Assembly: GCA_963680875.1 (NCBI GenBank)
Contig: OY804586.1
Location: forward strand, 52,858,203-52,922,202
Source: Bathymodiolus brooksi
Lineage: Eukaryota; Mollusca; Bivalvia; Mytilida; Modiolidae
Reading direction: 5' to 3'
Length of the DNA stretch: 64,000 nucleotides
Below, in pieces: positions 21,066 to 31,430 of the stretch (position 1 is the stretch's first letter; every line of letters begins with the position of its first letter). A program made the position numbers and the translations under genes. Under the pieces are notes generated by a model, which did not search any database, was not told the DNA's origin, and saw nothing but the letters and a program-made list of their open reading frames with translations.

Positions 21066-23015
21066 TTGGATTTTGGAACTATTCCTAGAGTGTTGTATTT
21101 TTTTTTGTATTTTTTTGTCTTCATTTTATTCGCTTAAAGTATATATCCCTATTGTGCTATATTGTGCTGTCGGACTAAATTGTTATTTTACCACTAGTCT
21201 CGGGTTGTTTGATATACAGTTCCATTCATAGGAAATCTATACTCAATTATTACGATTTTTCTATTGGATTTTGGAACTATTCCGTGAGTGTGATCTTTTT
21301 TGTTTTTACATTTTATTCGCCCAGTCGTTCAGATTACTGTCAAAGTAATTTTATTCAGTTGCCCCAATTTTCGTGGTTTCTACAAAATGCATTGATCCAT
21401 GGGTTTTGGAATGTGTGTTTTCAAACATTATAGGCGATCATCAAATGAGAAAATTGTATTTCGTTGGATTTTTATTTTCGTGGTTTAAGTGGACCACAAA
21501 ATCAGCGAAAATTAGAACCACACGATTAATAATGATCTTACAGTATATATCCCTATTATGTGCTGTAATGTGCTTGTCAGAGTTCCATTCATAGACAATA
21601 TATATACTCAATTAGTATTATGTGTATGCTTTGTAGATCGTTGTTTGTTTTTTAGTTTTTGTTGTACTTTTTGTTTTGGCCATTGTGTTGTCTGTCCTTC
21701 TGTCTTTTGGCCATTGTGTTGTCTGTCCTTCTGTCTTTTGGCCATTGTGTTGTCTGTCCTTCTGTCTTTTGACCATTGTGTTGTCTGTCCTTCTGTCTTT
21801 TGGCCATTGTGTTGTCTGTCCTTCTGTCTTTTGGCCATTGTGTTGTCTGTCCTTCTGTCTTTTGGCCATTGTGTTGTCTGTCCTTCTGTCTTTTGGCCAT
21901 TGTGTTGTCTGTCCTTCTGTCTTTTGGCCATTGTGTTGTCTGTTCTTCTGTCTTTTGGCCATTGTGTTGTCTGTTCTTCTGTCTTTTGGCCATTGTGTTG
22001 TCTGTTCTTCTGTCTTTTGGCCATTGTGTTGTCTGTTCTTCTGTCTTTTGGCCATTGTGTTGTCTGTTCTTCTGTCTTTTGGCCATTGTGTTGTCTGTTC
22101 TTCTTTGATTTACAGATGTTGATTACCCCTTTGGTATCTTCAAGCTCTTCTTATACAATTTTTCTATTGGATTTTTGAACTATTTCGATAGTGTTGAATT
22201 TGTTGGGGTTTTTTTTCCCCATTTTATTCGCTCAGAGTATATTTCCCTATTGTGTGCTCTCGGCCTATATAATTATCTTACTGCTATTCTCGTTTTGTTT
22301 TACATGCAGTTCCTTTCTTAAACAATTTACACTCTATTTGTATGATTTTTCTATTGGATTTTGGAACTATTCCGAAAGTGTGGTATTTATTTTTTCTCTG
22401 TAAATGTATTCGCTTACAGTATATTTCCGTATTATGTGCTATCGGCTTAAATAGTTATTTTACTGCTATTCTCGGTTTGTTTCATATGCAGTTCCATTCA
22501 TTAAAAAATTATACTCTATTATTACGATTTTTCTATTGGATTTTGGAACTATTCCGAGAGTGTGGTCTGTTTTTTGTTTTTTTTTACATTTTATCCGTCA
22601 AGTTGTTCTGCTTACTACGAAAGTACTTTTATTCATTGGCACCGATTTTCGTGGTTTCTACAAAATGCATTTGGAATTTGTGGTTTCAAACATTATAGGC
22701 GATCATCAAATGGGAAAATTGTATTTCGTTGGATTTTTTTTTTTTTTTCGTGGTTTAAGTGGACCACAAAATCAGCGAAAATTAGTACCCCACGATTAAT
22801 AATTAATTCATAGTATATTTCCTTATTATGTGCTTTCGGTATTTTTTATTTTTTTATTTTATTCGTTCAAAGTATTATTATGTGCTCTCGGTATTTTGTT
22901 TTTTGTTTTTATTTTATTCGTTCAAAGTATTATATTGTGCTGTCGGAGTAAATAGTTATTTTACTACCAGTATCTCAGTATGCTTAATATGCAGTTCCAT
23001 TCATAAACAATTTAT
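21044..23015 (+). repeat. Tandem domain split by a retroelement tail
   Basis: TTCTATTGGATTTTGGAACT with TATTCC recurs near 21058, 21260, 22162, 22348 and 22530. Each unit also has CATTTTATTCGC, TATATTTCCCTATTATGTGC and GCAGTTCCATTCAT. A longer block, CGTGGTTTCTACAAAATGCA to ACCACAAAATCAGCGAAAAT, occurs at 21372-21530 and 22648-22795. The Penelope tail at 21620-22155 interrupts it. Confidence 0.7.
21620..22155 (+). mobile_element. Penelope 3' end carrying a 31-bp minisatellite
   Basis: The element begins at GTGTATGCTTTGTAGATCGT and ends with GATTTACAGATGTTGATTAC and TTGGTATCTTCAAGCTCTTC. Between them GGCCATTGTGTTGTCTGT is repeated 14 times with a 31-bp period (starts 21678 to 22081). The first eight units read CTGTCCTTC and the last six CTGTTCTTC. 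Most other copies of the tail have this block once. The six frames open across it are artefacts. Confidence 0.9.
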
Positions 23016-23274
23016 ACTCATTACGTCAGCAATAAATGTCATTACTGTGTCAATGCCAGTGACACTAGGCTAATACATATACCAAAAGTGTAATACGTTA
23101 CGATCGTTTTATGATCATTATAACGGGTATTTCTTGTACTATAAGTACAAAATGAATATTAATGATGATTATCATTTTTTTATCACAACCGGAAGTACAC
23201 TCAGTTATCATATAACACTGTTAACTACCATTTGAACGTTATATGGCCCGCATATTTTGAAACTTTAATATTTA

Positions 23275-23445
23275 TAAGATATGACCACCTGAGTTCCTCC
23301 CCGGTTTGTAGTGTGGTTCGTGTTACTCAATCTTTAGTTTTATATGTATGTTTTGTAGATCTTTGTTTGTTCTTTTGTGATTTTTCGTTTGGCCATTGTG
23401 TTGTCTGTTCTTCTTCGATATACGGATTCTGATTACCCTTCTTTT
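23275..23445 (+). mobile_element. Penelope-like element 3' end fragment
   Basis: It contains CACCTGAGTTCCTCCCCGG, TTCGTGTTACTCAATC, GTTTTGTAGATCTTTGTTTG, GGCCATTGTGTTGTCTGTTC and ATACGGATTCTGATTACCC. Confidence 0.75.
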
Positions 23446-23459
23446 AAACATTTTTCATA

Positions 23460-23890
23460 CATGGATTTTACATATTTCAGACATGAATTTAATTTCTTTC
23501 AGAAATACATGAATTTAATATATTTCAGAAATACATGAATTTAATATATTTCAGAAATACATGAATTTAACTTGCTTCAGAATACATGAATTTAATGTAT
23601 TTCAGAAATACATGAATTTAACTTGTTTCAGAAATACATAAATTTAATATATATTTCAGAAATACATTAATTTAACATCTTCAGAAATACATGAATTTAA
23701 CAGAAATTAATTTAAATACATGAAATTAATATATTTCAGAAATACTCAAAAATTAACATCAATACATGAACCATCAAGATATTTCCAGAAACACACAAAA
23801 ATTAACATCAATACATGAACTATCAAAATATTTCAGAAATACACAAAAATTTACATTAATATAAGAAACAATCGAAATATTTCAGACAAA
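23460..23890. repeat. Degenerate 26-bp AT-rich array
   Basis: TTTCAGAAATACATGAATTT and shortened variants recur about 14 times, becoming more diverged towards the right (ACACAAAAATTAACATC forms). Confidence 0.85.
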
Positions 23891-24207
23891 CAAATATAAA
23901 TTATTAGATCTTTTATGTACATCATTTTCCTACTAATAGTTACGAGAGATTTATAGAAAAGGAAATAAAAAAGCTCTTTTTTAATCATATTCGTATTGCA
24001 AATTCACTTTTTGTCCTTATAATTGATGTCCAAATTAATTTATTCGTTATCACCGTCTTATAATTTACAATCCGAATTTAAATGTAATTTCTACAATATT
24101 TGTCACTTAGACTCATTTATTCTTAATTTTCATTTTTTTTTAAATTCTAACCTGAATTTAACCAGAACAAAAATAATTGCAAATATTATACAAAATTGAA
24201 CAATTTC
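23891..24207. other. AT-rich non-coding DNA
   Basis: Nothing recognised. Confidence 0.5.
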
Positions 24208-24290
24208 TTGTGTATGTTTTGTAGATCGTTGTTTCTCCTTTTGACCATTGTGTTGTCTGTCTTTCTTTGAGTTACTAATTCTTTCAAATA
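24208..24290 (+). mobile_element. Short Penelope 3' end fragment
   Basis: GTGTATGTTTTGTAGATCGT and GACCATTGTGTTGTCTGTC belong to the tail repeat. Confidence 0.6.
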
Positions 24291-24774
24291 ATTTCAACAT
24301 TTTGGCTTTTCTATATTACCATTATCATTGAACAAGGAAAACAAATATGGAAAAAGTAGAAATAGAGCAACGAGGTACAATATATAACATAATATTTGTG
24401 AGTCCAGTGCAAAAGGTAATATATTAACATTATGATGTGTGACAAGATAAATTAATGGGACAAGACGTATATAGATCATATATATATATACCTTACATCT
24501 ATCAAGATTGGAGAATTATTAACGTTAGTAAGGTTTGTCAGCAAGACAGGGGAAAATGTGGTAAATTTGTCATGTACTTAAGCGGCCATTACGAACACCT
24601 TGTCTACTTAACAAGGGTAAAACATTGGATTTTCGTTTCTTTCGTTCGTCAATTTAATAGTATAGTATGGGCATGGTGACAATAAAAATAGTTTTATTGT
24701 TTCACAACTACAAGTCAAATTATCAAGGTGTAATATGTATACATTGAAACATAGACAATAATAATTTAGGAGAC
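24291..24774. other. Unassigned AT-rich DNA
   Basis: Short frames only, none with recognisable features. Confidence 0.45.
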
Positions 24775-25380
24775 GAAGCGTGAGATTGTTTTACCGTAAA
24801 CTCGAAAAATCGTGGTATAAATATGATTTGTGTAATTGTAACATGAAGCCATGCATTATCTCATCTAGGTCGGTGATTATTGCACAGCTCTCTTATATTG
24901 AGGTTGCTTAATAAAAACGTAGATATCTAATTTAGTGCACACGACGCGTTTCTGGAATAACCATCATCAGGTACGATCAAAATCGGAAGATTGGAAAGCC
25001 AAATAATTTAAAGTATCGCTTAACACGCAAAACGATGAAATAAATTATTTGTAACATGAAGCCATGCAATATCGCATCAAGGTCGTTGATTACTGCACGA
25101 CTCTCTGAGAATAATAGAACTACAGCCCACATTTAAAGTGTGTAATATATCTGCGTGTATTATTTCATAGTTCTTAGTGGTTGCTTCACGTTCGATGGTT
25201 TAACCGTTTAACTCGGAAAACCGCAGTATAAATGATTTGTAGCATATAATGTCACTTCTAGGTCGTTGATTATTGAACGGCTCTCTGTGAGTAATAATAC
25301 TACAGCCAATATTTAAAGTATGCGATATCTCGTATCTGTGTGTATTATTTCATAGTTTTTTGCTCTTGCTCACATGCTGG
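24775..25380 (+). repeat. Repeat E, three partial tandem copies, with a repeat F insert
   Basis: ACCGTGGTATAAAT-like and GATTATTGCACGGCTCTC-like blocks recur from 24790, 25045 and 25190. At 24915-25015 a reversed piece of repeat F (GTTTCTGGAATAACCATCAT) separates the first two. Each unit ends near GTATTATTTCATAGTT. Confidence 0.65.
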
Positions 25381-25507
25381 TATATAAATCATAAAAAGAT
25401 CAAAGGAACTGAATGCATTCATGCTACATTGAAATATAGACAATAGTAATTTAGGAGACGACATTGGTGTCAATATATAGGTCGTACACTAAATATTTTT
25501 TGTGTTT

Positions 25508-25680
25508 GTTTGGTTGATGGTGTTTAACGGCACTTTCAACAATATTTCAGTTATATCGTGGCAGTTATTTCTTGGAAGGATGAAACCGGAGAAAACCACC
25601 GACCTGTCGCAAGTCACTGACCAACTTTATCACATAATGTTGTACACCTCGCCCTGATCGAGAATTAAATTTCAATAGTA
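25508..25680 (-). mobile_element. SINE B, head missing
   Basis: The plus strand shows the inverted tail GGTGTTTAACGGCACTTTCA, ATATTTCAGTTATATCGTGG, then GGAGAAAACCACCGACCTGT and TTATCACATAATGTTGTA. It stops before the tRNA-like head. Confidence 0.8.
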
Positions 25681-25904
25681 TGACAAAATATCTCATCTGT
25701 ATGGAAACTATTATAGCATACACCTATATATAGTCATACCTGTCCCAGGGAACATTGAAATGGGGTCTCATAAGACAGGTGGTCGTTAAATACAGATTTA
25801 GTAATATGGAATACACTGCATTTGGAAGAGAAATTAAATTTAAGGTCACAAAACACTTAAGTTATTGCTTAATAGGCGTGGCCAATCAATCAGATATTAC
25901 TCTG

Positions 25905-26153
25905 TGTTTAACGCCACTTTCAACAATATGTCAGCTATATCGTGGCGGTCAGTTTTATTGTTGGTAGAAACCGAAATATGCGGGGAAAACCACCAACCTG
26001 TCGCAAGTCATTGACAAACTTTATCACATAATGCTGTATCGAACACACCTTGCCATGATTTGAATTCGAACTCAAAACAATAGTGGCGATAGGCACCAAT
26101 TGAATAGGTAGTTGTAAATTCAACTACCATACCATCATGACCACCACGGCCCC
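25905..26153 (-). mobile_element. SINE B, nearly full length
   Basis: From left: tail GTGTTTAACGCCACTTTCAA, body GGGGAAAACCACCAACCTGT, then the head (reverse complement of GGTAGTTGAATTTACAACTA) and a terminal GGCCCC. Box B is decayed (GATTTGAATTCGAACTC on the plus strand). It lies about 60 bp upstream of the exon at 26217. Confidence 0.85.
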
Positions 26154-26216
26154 AATAAAATTATGAAACAAATAGTAACGTTATAGTTTTATTAACTGTG
26201 ATTTACTTTGTTATAG

Positions 26217-26876
26217 GTTGGGAATAGAGCACACAACGCCTTCACTTCAGACAACAAGAAAACGTCAATATCTCCAAGGAAGCCATTTCCCACTTCATCC
26301 TCAGGAACATCACGTGGCTCGTCAAACAACTGGTCTGTTTCATCACAACGCGGGTCATCATCATTTCCTAGAAGAACACACTTTAGGACAGGCAATGTGC
26401 AAGTTACCAATAACAATGTTAATAATAATATCAATTCTGGACAATCACGTTCTGGGAGACGTACGCCATTTTTTACACAAAGACAACAACAACAATCACC
26501 CATTTCATTTTCTGTCAATGAACTTATTCATCAACAACTCATCACGAGGCGCGTACTATTAAATTTACTGCGCAGACAACTTTTTGACGCCAATGGAAGG
26601 TACACGAAGGATTCCAATGCAAGAGGTGCTGGTTTTAATGACCCTAGGTCAATGTTGAGGCCGCATCCATCTTTACCTAATTTCCATTTTAATCAGAAAA
26701 CAAACTCACCGGGATCATTAGTGATCGAGTCAACGGGTGCAATAAGTGTGACTGAAATAAAAACTCCTAATGGAGAGACTCAAATTGTAATAGATGCAAC
26801 TGCGAAAAGAAACAAAAATAAGAGTAAATCCATTCCCGCCGAAGATCCACCGGAAGTAGAGAAATCGGCTGGTTAA
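26217..26876 (+). CDS. Terminal coding exon of an unidentified host gene
   Basis: A pyrimidine-containing acceptor ending TTTGTTATAG precedes 26217. From there one frame is open for 219 codons to a TAA at 26874-26876, although the first in-frame initiation-like codon comes much later, so I read it as the last exon of a spliced gene. The first half is rich in Ser, Thr, Asn, Arg and Gln (SSSGTSRGSSNNW, NNNVNNNIN, QRQQQQ), as in disordered proteins. The middle has a helix-prone stretch (ELIHQQLITRRVLLNLLRRQ). The end has a hydrophobic, beta-prone stretch (SLVIESTGAISVTEI, then TQIVIDATA) and a Lys-rich end (AKRNKNKSKS). I do not recognise the family, and upstream exons are not found. Codon use and absence of stops differ sharply from the surrounding repeats. 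Confidence 0.65.
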   Translation, partial: VGNRAHNAFTSDNKKTSISPRKPFPTSSSGTSRGSSNNWSVSSQRGSSSFPRRTHFRTGNVQVTNNNVNNNINSGQSRSGRRTPFFTQRQQQQSPISFSVNELIHQQLITRRVLLNLLRRQLFDANGRYTKDSNARGAGFNDPRSMLRPHPSLPNFHFNQKTNSPGSLVIESTGAISVTEIKTPNGETQIVIDATAKRNKNKSKSIPAEDPPEVEKSAG

Positions 26877-27415
26877 GCGAAATATATATATTTTTACATA
26901 TACAATCCGATGAAATATTTTGCCGATGTATTTTGGTTGGTAGCTTTTCTAAATCTACAAGTAGCATTGTGTATGATAAATTGTGTCTTTTCGATGAGAA
27001 ATTACTACCTCGAAGCATTGTGTGAATATAATGAAGTGGTGCGGAAGTCGTAGATTGAAGCGCCATCTGGAGAGATTACTGTGATTGTTTGAATGTACTG
27101 AAACGAAACAGTTAAGTATGCATGTTGAAAGTTTCATTGTATGCGTGAACAATATTGACTGTTATCGATGAATGTATGATTATTTGTTGCAGTCAAACCT
27201 GTCCATGCGGTCACCTTTATTGAGCAGTCACTTGTATCAAAAACTCACTTTTTTCTTGTTCTGTTATAGACAATTTCAAATGACTTTAACCTCTTTAAAG
27301 AGGTCACCTATCTTAAAAGATCGCTCTCTTGTTTGACCCAAAGGTGACCTTGTAAAACAGGCTTGAAAATGCAGAATGAACAGCTTTAAGAATAAAAGAA
27401 GTCCAATATACATGA
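26877..27415 (+). other. Probable 3'UTR with AATAAA signal
   Basis: AATAAA lies at 27391-27396, about 515 bases after the stop codon. The 27190-27365 part resembles a dispersed molluscan repeat with recurring GGTCACCT and CAGTCACTTGTAT-like strings, so the UTR may have taken up repeat DNA. Confidence 0.5.
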
Positions 27416-27524
27416 AAAAAAAATAGGCTAGCTTCTTTTATCAAAAATGACAAATACAAGAATTAAAGATGTGCATCCAGGTTTGCTATGTTATAATGAA
27501 TATCATTTTCATCTCGTCACTATG

Positions 27525-27757
27525 ATTGGTGTGTGGTGTTTAACGCCACTGTCAACAATATTTCAGCTCTATAATGGCGATCAGTTTCTTTAGGAGGAAA
27601 AAACCACAGACCTTCCTCAAGTCACTGACAAACGTTATCACATGTATATCGCCATGAACGGGATTCCAACTCACAACATCAGTGGTGATAGGGACTAATT
27701 ACACTGGTAGTTGTAAATCTAGCCACCATACGATCACGAACTTGACGGCCCGGTATA
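27525..27757 (-). mobile_element. SINE B, nearly full length
   Basis: From left: tail GGTGTTTAACGCCACTGTCA, body, then a head whose box B (plus strand GGGATTCCAAC) is decayed, ending GACGGCCCGG. Confidence 0.85.
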
Positions 27758-28075
27758 AGACATGAATTCTAGCAAAGCATACCAACCTCTAAAGACATTA
27801 ATGAGATAATCCGGATACAAAGTTCACACCCAAAGAAAAACAATGGGAAAAACATTATATATGGAAAAAGGGTATGTTTTATTTCCGCGAACTTCTTCTG
27901 ATTGTGTCCAAAAGGAAAGGAATAGATTAAATGACATAACACTATTGCTATGAAAATAAATTTTAACAGTGATGGTCAGCAATTCCACGATTATATAAAA
28001 AGCGAACAATTACCTTTCACCTTGAACATGTCAATTATATGTTAGGGTTGGCATTTTATTTACTTGTAGAAAGCA
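27758..28075. other. Unassigned DNA with a repeat D fragment
   Basis: ACAGTGATGGTCAGCAATTC (27967) also follows repeat D in the 44-45 kb duplication. No gene is seen. Confidence 0.45.
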
Positions 28076-28079
28076 CTTG

Positions 28080-28200
28080 CATGAACATATTCCACAAGGA
28101 GGGGAGGTTTGGGTCCATGAAACTGGGATAACCCCGCCACTTTGCATTGAAGTGCCTGTACCAAGCCAGGAAAGTGAATGGTCATGTATTTGTGTGTTTG
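28080..28200 (+). repeat. Repeat D copy
   Basis: GGAGGTTTGGGTCCATGAAA, AACCCCGCCACTTTGCATTG and GTACCAAGCCAGGAAAGTGA are in order. This is the best preserved copy in the window. Confidence 0.7.
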
Positions 28201-28313
28201 TCTCTTTCTACGATATTACTATTAGATTTTGCAACTGCACAGAAATTGTGGTATTTTTTATTTGGATTTCTATAATACTTATCACAACTTCGCTAATTGG
28301 ATTCTATTAATAC

Positions 28314-28315
<2 letters not shown>

Positions 28316-28354
<39 letters not shown>
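28316..28354. repeat. Poly(C) tract of 39 bases
   Basis: An uninterrupted C run in AT-rich DNA. Exact length is unreliable in any assembly. It could form i-motif or G-quadruplex structures. Confidence 0.9.
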
Positions 28355-28360
<6 letters not shown>

Positions 28361-28530
28361 GAGACTTTGGCATAAAGGCATCAACAGAAATTTATATATC
28401 ACACGACATATTCCAATGTGAATATAGGCCCTGGCGTGGGCCATGATTCAATAATTTGATGGGACAAATGGAATAACAGCCATCCTCTTGGAATCACCAA
28501 CGACAAAAAAGATATAAACAAACAGCATAG

Positions 28531-28888
28531 TGAGTGAGTGATTGTTGCTTAACGACAACTCCGCAATTTTTCAGCTATGTCAGGCAAGAACAAATTAATT
28601 ATCAATGAGATGAGGTCCGCTTTGACTAAACCAATACGAATAGTTGGATTTGCAAAATGATAACTCACTGAAACAGCAGTCCGCGGATAGACATGTCGCC
28701 CCACTCAGACAATTATCCTGATTCCGAGCCAATAAGTCTTTGCTCTTTCTCATTTATGCTGAGTGCTTAGCGGAGAAGCAACAAATGGACGTTGTATTGC
28801 CTTTGGTTTGACGTGATCGGGACTCGAAGCCACGACCTACTTTACTCCAGGCGAGCACGATAACCATTGTAGCACCGATGCTGCTAAC
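28531..28888 (-). mobile_element. SINE A, full length
   Basis: Tail GTGAGTGAGTGATTGTTGCT at left, GGATAGACATGTCGCCCCAC in the body, and the head (plus strand GGGACTCGAAGCCACG, then ACCGATGCTGC) at right. Box B has one or two changes. Flanks share AACAAACA, a possible but weak target-site duplication. Confidence 0.85.
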
Positions 28889-29023
28889 AAACAATAGAAA
28901 ATCTACACAGGTCTGCCTTTGTAAGACATAATAGTGTCCTATGTTAAAGTGTCCCCCAGGACAATATTTTAAAGAGATTGCGATATGAAATAGTGTCGGG
29001 TGCTATGAAATTGTGTCCTAGTA

Positions 29024-29062
29024 TAGGGTTAGGGGGTTAGGGTTAGGGCTAGGGTTAGGGTA
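29024..29062 (+). repeat. TTAGGG-like interstitial tract
   Basis: About six imperfect TTAGGG units (GGTTAGGGTTAGGGCTAGGG). TTAGGG is the common molluscan telomere repeat, but here the tract lies inside a duplicated element module and is short. Confidence 0.85.
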
Positions 29063-29599
29063 AGACATAATTGTGTCCTATGTTAAAGTGTCCCCCCGGA
29101 CAATATTTAATAGAGATTGCGATATAAAATAGTGTCTGCTGGACACTACAACATATGTAAAAGTGTCCGGTGGACACTTTGAATTAGAAGACACAATTAA
29201 ATGCTACACCTCCACTCTAATCGACCACACACTATCACACGTACATAAATGAAAGACAACCTAATTAGTTGACAATATAATAAAATTGAAATAAACTTGG
29301 ACCCCAACTATATGACGATTGATATATAAATGTAAGCTTGATAACGTTTTCTGTCTCATAATTTCATCTTTCATGAGGTCAATGTCTATTTGATGTATTT
29401 CGACGTTATATTTCATAGTAATGTGTTTCATTATAAATGGGCTGGTGTCAGTGATGTGAATATATATAATTTTATAGCCATGTAAACAAAATGGGTGTCG
29501 CCGTGGACGGTATCGTTATATACATGAATTAACATGTACATCAACAGATGGATAAAGTGACTATATATCACCACACATGTTGTGTGTTCGAATTGAGAT

Positions 29600-29755
29600 G
29601 TAATTGATACAGCTGTATGTGATAAACTTTTTCAGTGACACGGGATGGTGGGTTTCGCCAGGTACATGTAATCAGGTTTCCTCTCTCAAGACAATTTTCC
29701 TCAACTTTATAACTGAAATACTGTTGAAAGTGGTATTAAGCACCCATAAACCTAT
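29600..29755 (+). mobile_element. Degenerate SINE B
   Basis: TGTGATAAACTTTTTCAGTG, a GGTGGGTTTCGCC block, CAGGTTTCCTC and AACTGAAATACTGTTGAAAG follow SINE B order with many changes. Confidence 0.55.
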
Positions 29756-29939
29756 TATATGTCAGATTGTAAGCCATAATATTGTCCTGTGAAAATGTGT
29801 CCGATTGTATCTTTTTCAAATGAAAAATCCCCAACAGACTAAAAGAAGTCATCTCTGCGCTTTATTCCGTCCTCGGACTTTATCATAGAAAACAATTGTA
29901 ACAGAGGACAATATTTCACGGCGGACACTATTTAATCCT

Positions 29940-30200
29940 ACAAGATCGTGTGAAATAAACGTTAGAGAAAACCGAAGGTACAATCAAGAATGAGCAATCA
30001 GATAGAAAAGAAGAGTTTGAAGATACCAAAGGGGTAATCAGAATATGTAAATCGAAGAAGACCAGACAACACATTGGCCAAAAGAAAAAGAACAAAGGGA
30101 CAAACAACGATCTAGAAAACATACACATAAAACTAAAGATCGAGTAGCACGAATCCAACTATAAACCGGGGGTAAACTCAGGTGATCCGGAAGGGTTAGT
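29940..30200 (-). mobile_element. Penelope-like element 3' end, minus strand
   Basis: It starts with AAATAAACGTTAGAGAAAAC, continues with GAAGAGTTTGAAGATACCAA, ACAACGATCTAGAAAACATA and GATCGAGTAGCACGAATCC, and ends AGGTGATCCGGAAGGG. It runs straight into the 35-bp array. Confidence 0.75.
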
Positions 30201-30665
30201 AGTTCATTTGGCACAAACTATTGACCGAACACAAACAAAGCAAAAAAGACACAACACAGAAAACTGTTAAGATGAGCAGCATGGACTCCACAAAATACAG
30301 GTGTGAACGAGCAGCATGGACTCCACAAAATACAGGTGTGAACGAGCAGTAAGGACTCCACAAAATACAGGTGTGAACGAGCAACAAGGACTCCACAAAA
30401 TACAGGTGTGAACGAGCAGCAAGGACTCCACAAAATACAGGTGTGAACGAGCAGCAAGGACTCCACAAAATACAGGTGTGAACAAGCAGCATGGACTCCA
30501 CAAAATACAGGTGTGAACGAGCAGCATGGACTCCATAAAATACAGGTGTGAACGAGCAGCATGGACTCCACAAATTACAGGTGTGAACGAGCAGCATGGA
30601 CTCCATAAAATACAGGTGTGAACGAGGAGCATGGACTCCACAAAATACAGGTGTGAACGCAGTTA
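30200..30665 (-). repeat. 35-bp minisatellite, 11 copies
   Basis: GAACGAGCAGCATGGACTCC or a close variant followed by ACAAAATACAGGTGT repeats every 35 bp from 30272 to about 30660. Variants (AGCAAGG, AGTAAGG, AATTACAGG, CATAAAA) are confined to some units. Because 35 is not a multiple of 3, minus-strand frames cycle and stay open; the peptide repeats they give are artefacts. Confidence 0.95.
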
Positions 30666-30892
30666 CTCGCGAAAATACGACAAACCAATTCATTCCTCAT
30701 ATGTTCCATTAGATCAGAAAAGTGGAGCATATGGATGATATCTAAATTATATAGTGTTTGGGTTGACATTAGAAACAACAATATCTTACTGTACGTATAA
30801 GACGTTCAATTGATTAATTGTTGTTTCACGCCAATGTTTTAGCGCAGTGTTGTGGCTATATCGATGGATGAGCAAAGTCTAAGTTCAAAATA

Positions 30893-31430
30893 GTGAGCGA
30901 GTGACTATTGTTTAATGCCAACTCAGTAATTTTTCAGCTATTTCAGGACGGGAACAAGTTTATTTTCAATGAGATGATGACGAGGCTTGGTTTGTACTAG
31001 ACCAACACGCTTAGTTGGATTTGCATACTGCTAGATCATTGAAACAACAGTCCACGGGCAGTCATGTTGCCAAATTCGAACACATAACCCGATTCCGAGC
31101 CAACCAGTATTTGCTCTTTCTCCTTAATGTTGCGTGCTTAGCGGAGAAGAAACAAATGAGATTATGATTAGGTCTACTTTGGACTAGGCCAACACACTTA
31201 GTTGGATATTCGTAGTGCTAACTCACTGAAACAACAGTCCACTGATAGATATGTCGCCTTATTCAGACACATTTTCCTGAGTCCGAGCCAACCAATCTTT
31301 GCTCTTTTTGCTGATGTTGTGTGCTTAGCGGAGAAGCAGATATAGTCTTTGGTTTGACCCCGATCGGGGCTCGAACTCACGATATACCATATTCGAGATA
31401 AGCACGCTAATGACTACACCACCGGTGTGG
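30893..31430 (-). mobile_element. SINE A dimer
   Basis: Two SINE A bodies lie head to tail on the minus strand. The left unit (30893-31157) has the tail and body but no tRNA head. At AACAAATGAGATTATGATTA it switches to a second body that ends with a full head (31345-31430, box B from GGGGCTCGAACTCACG). The second unit lacks its own tail. Unequal exchange or nested insertion would explain it. Confidence 0.85.

Larger units (their letters stand above)
28922..29940. mobile_element. Probable non-autonomous element with GGACACTATT ends
   Basis: The left end holds ATAGTGTCCTATGTTAAAGT (28931) and the right end CGGACACTATTTA (29922), so the ends are inverted. A module of about 76 bp (GTGTCCTATGTTAAAGTGTC, GAGATTGCGATAT) occurs twice, at 28922 and 29062, with a 140-bp period. 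No transposase is seen. The interior holds a degenerate SINE B. Confidence 0.5.

Noticed and set aside
21558..22178. Cys-rich 206-codon frame over the 31-bp array
   Set aside because: All six frames are open across the array; a 31-bp unit cycles through frames. The Cys pattern is a translation of a retroelement tail.
29024..29062. Chromosome fusion point (interstitial telomere)
   Set aside because: Only about six imperfect units, placed inside a duplicated mobile-element module.
30196..30693. Repeat protein frames over the 35-bp array
   Set aside because: Same artefact: three shifted minus-strand frames encode permutations of the same bases.
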